From assembly GCF_000153925.1 (NCBI RefSeq), contig NZ_DS264358.1:124001-188000 (forward strand): a DNA stretch of 64,000 bases. The letters run 5' to 3'. The stretch is from [Ruminococcus] torques ATCC 27756 (GTDB lineage: Bacteria > Bacillota > Clostridia > Lachnospirales > Lachnospiraceae). Below the pieces are notes generated by a model that was not told where the DNA came from, did not search any database, and saw only the letters and a list, made by a program, of their open reading frames with translations. The translations under genes were made by a program, and so were the position numbers. Each line of letters begins with the position of its first letter. Within the stretch, counting starts at the first letter, position 1. Below are positions 62,059 through 64,000 of this stretch, piece after piece.

Positions 62059-62061
62059 GGG
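62055..62061 (-). promoter_or_regulatory. -1 ribosomal frameshift site at the end of the capsid gene
   Basis: Zero-frame CTC-CCT-TAA. The P-site proline tRNA can re-pair from CCT to CCC one base back, entering the extension frame at TTA, with the slow stop codon as stimulator. The heptamer is less canonical than at the tail gene, but the CCCTTAA core is the same. Confidence 0.65.
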
Positions 62062-63230
62062 AGGTCAGTTACATCCTCTTCGATTGCAATGGCAGAGTAC
62101 ACTCTGGTCAGAGCACCGGAACATCTGGTTTCCAGAAGGGACTTCTCCTGGTTAAAGTCGATATCAAACTGTGTGAAGTGGGTAACTTCGCCGCCCTTTG
62201 TGGCACCCAGAGAGTAGTCATTCAGGTTCGTAATGATAGCAAGCAGTTTCTTGGTCTTGCTGTCGTCCGTCTTACGGGTCTTGCCCTCAAACTGCTCAGC
62301 GGTAAGAATCTCACCAACGTTAAAAGCAGATGCAAGTTCCGCCTTGGAAGAGTAGATTCTGCGACCATTCATGTCACGAGCCAAAAGCATCACATTAAGC
62401 ATATGCGGTGTGATATACATATCTGGTGTACCAGTTCCCTTGTAATTCTCTCTTGCATACAGAACCGCATTGATCATAGCCTCGGCGAGAATATAATTTT
62501 CACCAAAGTTTGCACCTGTATTGGTTCCCTGAAGCTCTTTCTTTGCGGCTTCTACATCTAAATCTGCATGGATGGTGTACAAATCGTCGTCTGTCCAAAT
62601 AGGTCTGATTTTATCCGGATCAATTTTACCCTCGTCGCCATCTTCACGACCGTCTCCCAGCATCATTGCGATTGCCAGTTCCTCGTTGAGCATCAAACGA
62701 TCGATATCATAGAGATACTTAACATAATCAAAGTCTGTGATATCAACAATATCGTCACGATGTAACGCATTCTTTACATAAACGGTCTGCGGATCTGTCG
62801 TTCTGCGAACCAATTTGAAGTTTCCAGCCTGTTTCTTCTCTTTACCCTTTTTATAACCTCTGGCACGCAGAGAATCGATACCACGAATATCAGTCTGGCT
62901 GGTTCTGATTCTGGAAATAGGGCTCTTATGTACTTTTCTCATCACATTGGAAATCCAGCCCTGATCATTGGTAATAAGCTCAGGGGCACCTGGACGAACT
63001 TCCTGATACTCAGGGAAAAGAGCCGTCACATTACCCTCGCCAGCCTGAACAAATCCACCGCTTACCGCATCATGCTGAAAACCATTCTGCTCTGCATAAA
63101 TCTCAAGTGCAGTCTGGAAAGTGCCAACCTGACTGGTCTTTGCCATCTTGATAATATCCTCCTGGGCAGAATGAGCCAGAAAGCCACCCGTTTCGTTTTT
63201 CTTTTCATTGTCAAACACATTATGCTTCAT
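62055..63230 (-). other. internal translation start producing capsid protein alone
   Basis: Within the fused gene, ATG 63230 (MKHNVFDNEKKNE) follows AAAGGAGG with AGGAGG at 63246-63241, 10 nt from the ATG, a near-perfect site lying precisely between the scaffold region and the capsid domain. It would produce a 391-aa capsid protein without protease, providing an excess of capsid over protease-fusion subunits. Confidence 0.7.
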
Positions 63231-63893
63231 TTCGGTTTTTCCTCCTTTAGAATCATCGTTTTTATCTTCGGGCTTATCCGGTTCCCCGAAAGCCTGTCCG
63301 AACATTGCATAGATTACATTTTTCTGCTTTTCGCTGAGCGTATCAAATATCTGCTCAACTGTTTCTTCATCTTCTTCCGTTTTCTCTTCAGAAGTTTTAC
63401 CTTCCTGCGTTTCGGACTTCTCTTCTTTTTCATCCGCAGAATGATAAATCATAATATTCTCATCATATCCAATAATCATGCGATCTTCCGAAGCGTCACC
63501 ATGCTCCATGACAGAATCAATGAATGCGCCTGGATTAGCTCCAGCCAGAACAAGGCTCAATTCATAAATAACGCCATGTACTACATTTGCTCCTGCCTGT
63601 TTAAGTTGACCGGCACAAATGGAAAGTGAACGAACATCTCCATGCTTCACTAATTTCTTTGCAGCAAGTCCAGATTCACTGTCATTGAAACTACAATAAG
63701 CGTAAACACCCTCGTCACGATTTTCCAAAACAGCATGACCGAGCACGCGATTAGGATCGGAATGGGTGTGCCCCCAAACCAGCGGAACGGTTTCTCCATT
63801 CTGGTTTTTAAACGCATCTTTTTTGATGGTTCGACCATCAACACAAAGAAGATCGTTTCTAGTAGCCCAGCCACTAAAATCATATTTCTCCAT
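62055..63893 (-). CDS. prohead protease fused to HK97-type major capsid protein
   Basis: 612 aa from ATG 63893 (MEKYDFSGWATRND); an upstream GTG at 63905 overlaps the ribosome binding site. Residues 1-135 are an S78-type prohead protease with probable triad His42 (VWGHTH), Ser91 (RSLSICA) and Glu111 (YELSLVLAGANPGA). Residues about 140-221 are an acidic Glu/Lys-rich scaffold-like delta region. Residues 222-612 are an HK97-fold major capsid protein. The protease should cut itself and the scaffold away during maturation. The gene ends DLP-stop at a frameshift site. Confidence 0.92.
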   Translation of the reverse strand: MEKYDFSGWATRNDLLCVDGRTIKKDAFKNQNGETVPLVWGHTHSDPNRVLGHAVLENRDEGVYAYCSFNDSESGLAAKKLVKHGDVRSLSICAGQLKQAGANVVHGVIYELSLVLAGANPGAFIDSVMEHGDASEDRMIIGYDENIMIYHSADEKEEKSETQEGKTSEEKTEEDEETVEQIFDTLSEKQKNVIYAMFGQAFGEPDKPEDKNDDSKGGKTEMKHNVFDNEKKNETGGFLAHSAQEDIIKMAKTSQVGTFQTALEIYAEQNGFQHDAVSGGFVQAGEGNVTALFPEYQEVRPGAPELITNDQGWISNVMRKVHKSPISRIRTSQTDIRGIDSLRARGYKKGKEKKQAGNFKLVRRTTDPQTVYVKNALHRDDIVDITDFDYVKYLYDIDRLMLNEELAIAMMLGDGREDGDEGKIDPDKIRPIWTDDDLYTIHADLDVEAAKKELQGTNTGANFGENYILAEAMINAVLYARENYKGTGTPDMYITPHMLNVMLLARDMNGRRIYSSKAELASAFNVGEILTAEQFEGKTRKTDDSKTKKLLAIITNLNDYSLGATKGGEVTHFTQFDIDFNQEKSLLETRCSGALTRVYSAIAIEEDVTDLP

Positions 63894-63936
63894 TTTGAAA
63901 ATCACTCCTTCTATCAGTATTGTGCGAAAGCTATTT

Positions 63937-64000
63937 CTACTTCCTCCGTTTCCTCTTCTTTACTGCTTTATATTCGGAAGCTATCTTATCAAACTCTTGC
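63937..64000 (-). CDS. C-terminal end of an upstream phage head gene
   Basis: Twenty codons are visible from the window edge to TAG at 63937-63939, ending EYKAVKKRKRRK. The gene lies directly upstream of the protease-capsid fusion, where a portal or minor head protein is expected, but the visible part is too short to identify. Confidence 0.5.
   Translation of the reverse strand, partial: QEFDKIASEYKAVKKRKRRK

Larger units (their letters stand above)
42420..64000 (-). mobile_element. siphovirus-type prophage, late genes (incomplete at right)
   Basis: From about 42.42 kb onward all convincing genes lie on the minus strand and follow the order of a siphovirus late operon: head, connectors, tail, lysis and DGR genes. 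The left end is placed at the truncated lipoprotein gene. The right end, portal, terminase, regulation and integrase are beyond the window. All structural frames are intact, so the prophage may be functional. Tape-measure length implies a long non-contractile tail. Confidence 0.93.

Overview
The window looks like a chromosomal segment of a gut Clostridia of the family Lachnospiraceae (Mediterraneibacter/Ruminococcus gnavus-like is a guess). The basis is moderate-to-low GC, strong AGGAGG-type ribosome binding sites, clostridial gene families, a pyrophosphate-type phosphofructokinase, and a large cell-wall-anchored GH95 fucosidase typical of mucin-degrading commensals. A late-gene prophage block fills the last third.

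Layout. 1-5.3 kb: a TPR lipoprotein (cut by the window edge), a Zn/Cd-type P1B ATPase with its ArsR/SmtB repressor, a small alarmone synthetase, and a PTS_EIIC_2 membrane protein coupled to a small hypothetical gene. 5.5-9.7 kb: a small conserved gene and a three-gene ABC efflux-type operon (ATPase, CARDB-like surface protein, MacB-like permease). 9.9-15.9 kb: ung with hisF and hisH, an AGCS-family Na+/amino acid symporter, and a two-component system. 16-18.8 kb (+ strand): mntP, a MATE exporter, and a DUF1275 membrane protein. 19.0-24.4 kb: the 1,803-residue GH95 surface enzyme under a good sigma-A promoter. 24.5-26.2 kb: a remnant micro-operon, then a seven-tRNA operon (Pro-Gly-Arg-His-Gln-Lys-Leu) behind a perfect TTGACA-N17-TATAAT promoter. 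26.3-35.2 kb: a coupled phosphodiesterase/rdgB/rRNA-methyltransferase operon, a Lys/Asn/Ser-rich small protein, a bitopic protein with a kinase-like N-domain and TPR-like C-domain, glf, PPi-type pfk and pyrC. 35.2-37.2 kb: an AT-rich island of secreted proteins of unknown function with a decayed tandem duplicate. 37.2-38.7 kb: a complete IS256-family element with an 8-bp target duplication, inserted in the arm of a transcription terminator. 38.7-42 kb: a BNR-repeat membrane protein, an XRE regulator with a membrane domain, and tRNA-Leu(CAG).

Prophage, about 42.4 kb to beyond 64 kb. It begins inside a lipoprotein gene, which is truncated there. All phage genes are on the minus strand and read, from 64 kb downward: end of an upstream head gene, prohead protease fused to the HK97-type major capsid protein, head-tail connectors, major tail protein, tail assembly chaperones, endolysin (GH25+CHAP+2 SH3), gp10-like protein, tape measure (2,082 aa), distal tail, Gp37-like tail protein, baseplate protein, variable protein, XkdX, Avd, template repeat, reverse transcriptase, holin, and two small tail-fibre-like proteins.

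Two systems stand out. First, a complete diversity-generating retroelement (DGR): an 89-bp template repeat and an 89-bp variable repeat differ at 18 positions; 15 are template adenines (coding strand) and the other three cluster at the homing end. The diversified gene encodes a tail-tip protein with a C-terminal variable segment. Second, the major capsid and major tail genes both end in CCC-TTA-A, and each is followed in the -1 frame by an open frame that adds exactly 129 residues. The two extensions are homologous and share a 99-nt block with three mismatches. This suggests that both major virion proteins are displayed with and without the same C-terminal, probably Ig-like, domain by -1 recoding. 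A DGR-diversified tail tip together with twin recoded capsid and tail decorations makes this virion notable for how it meets host surfaces.
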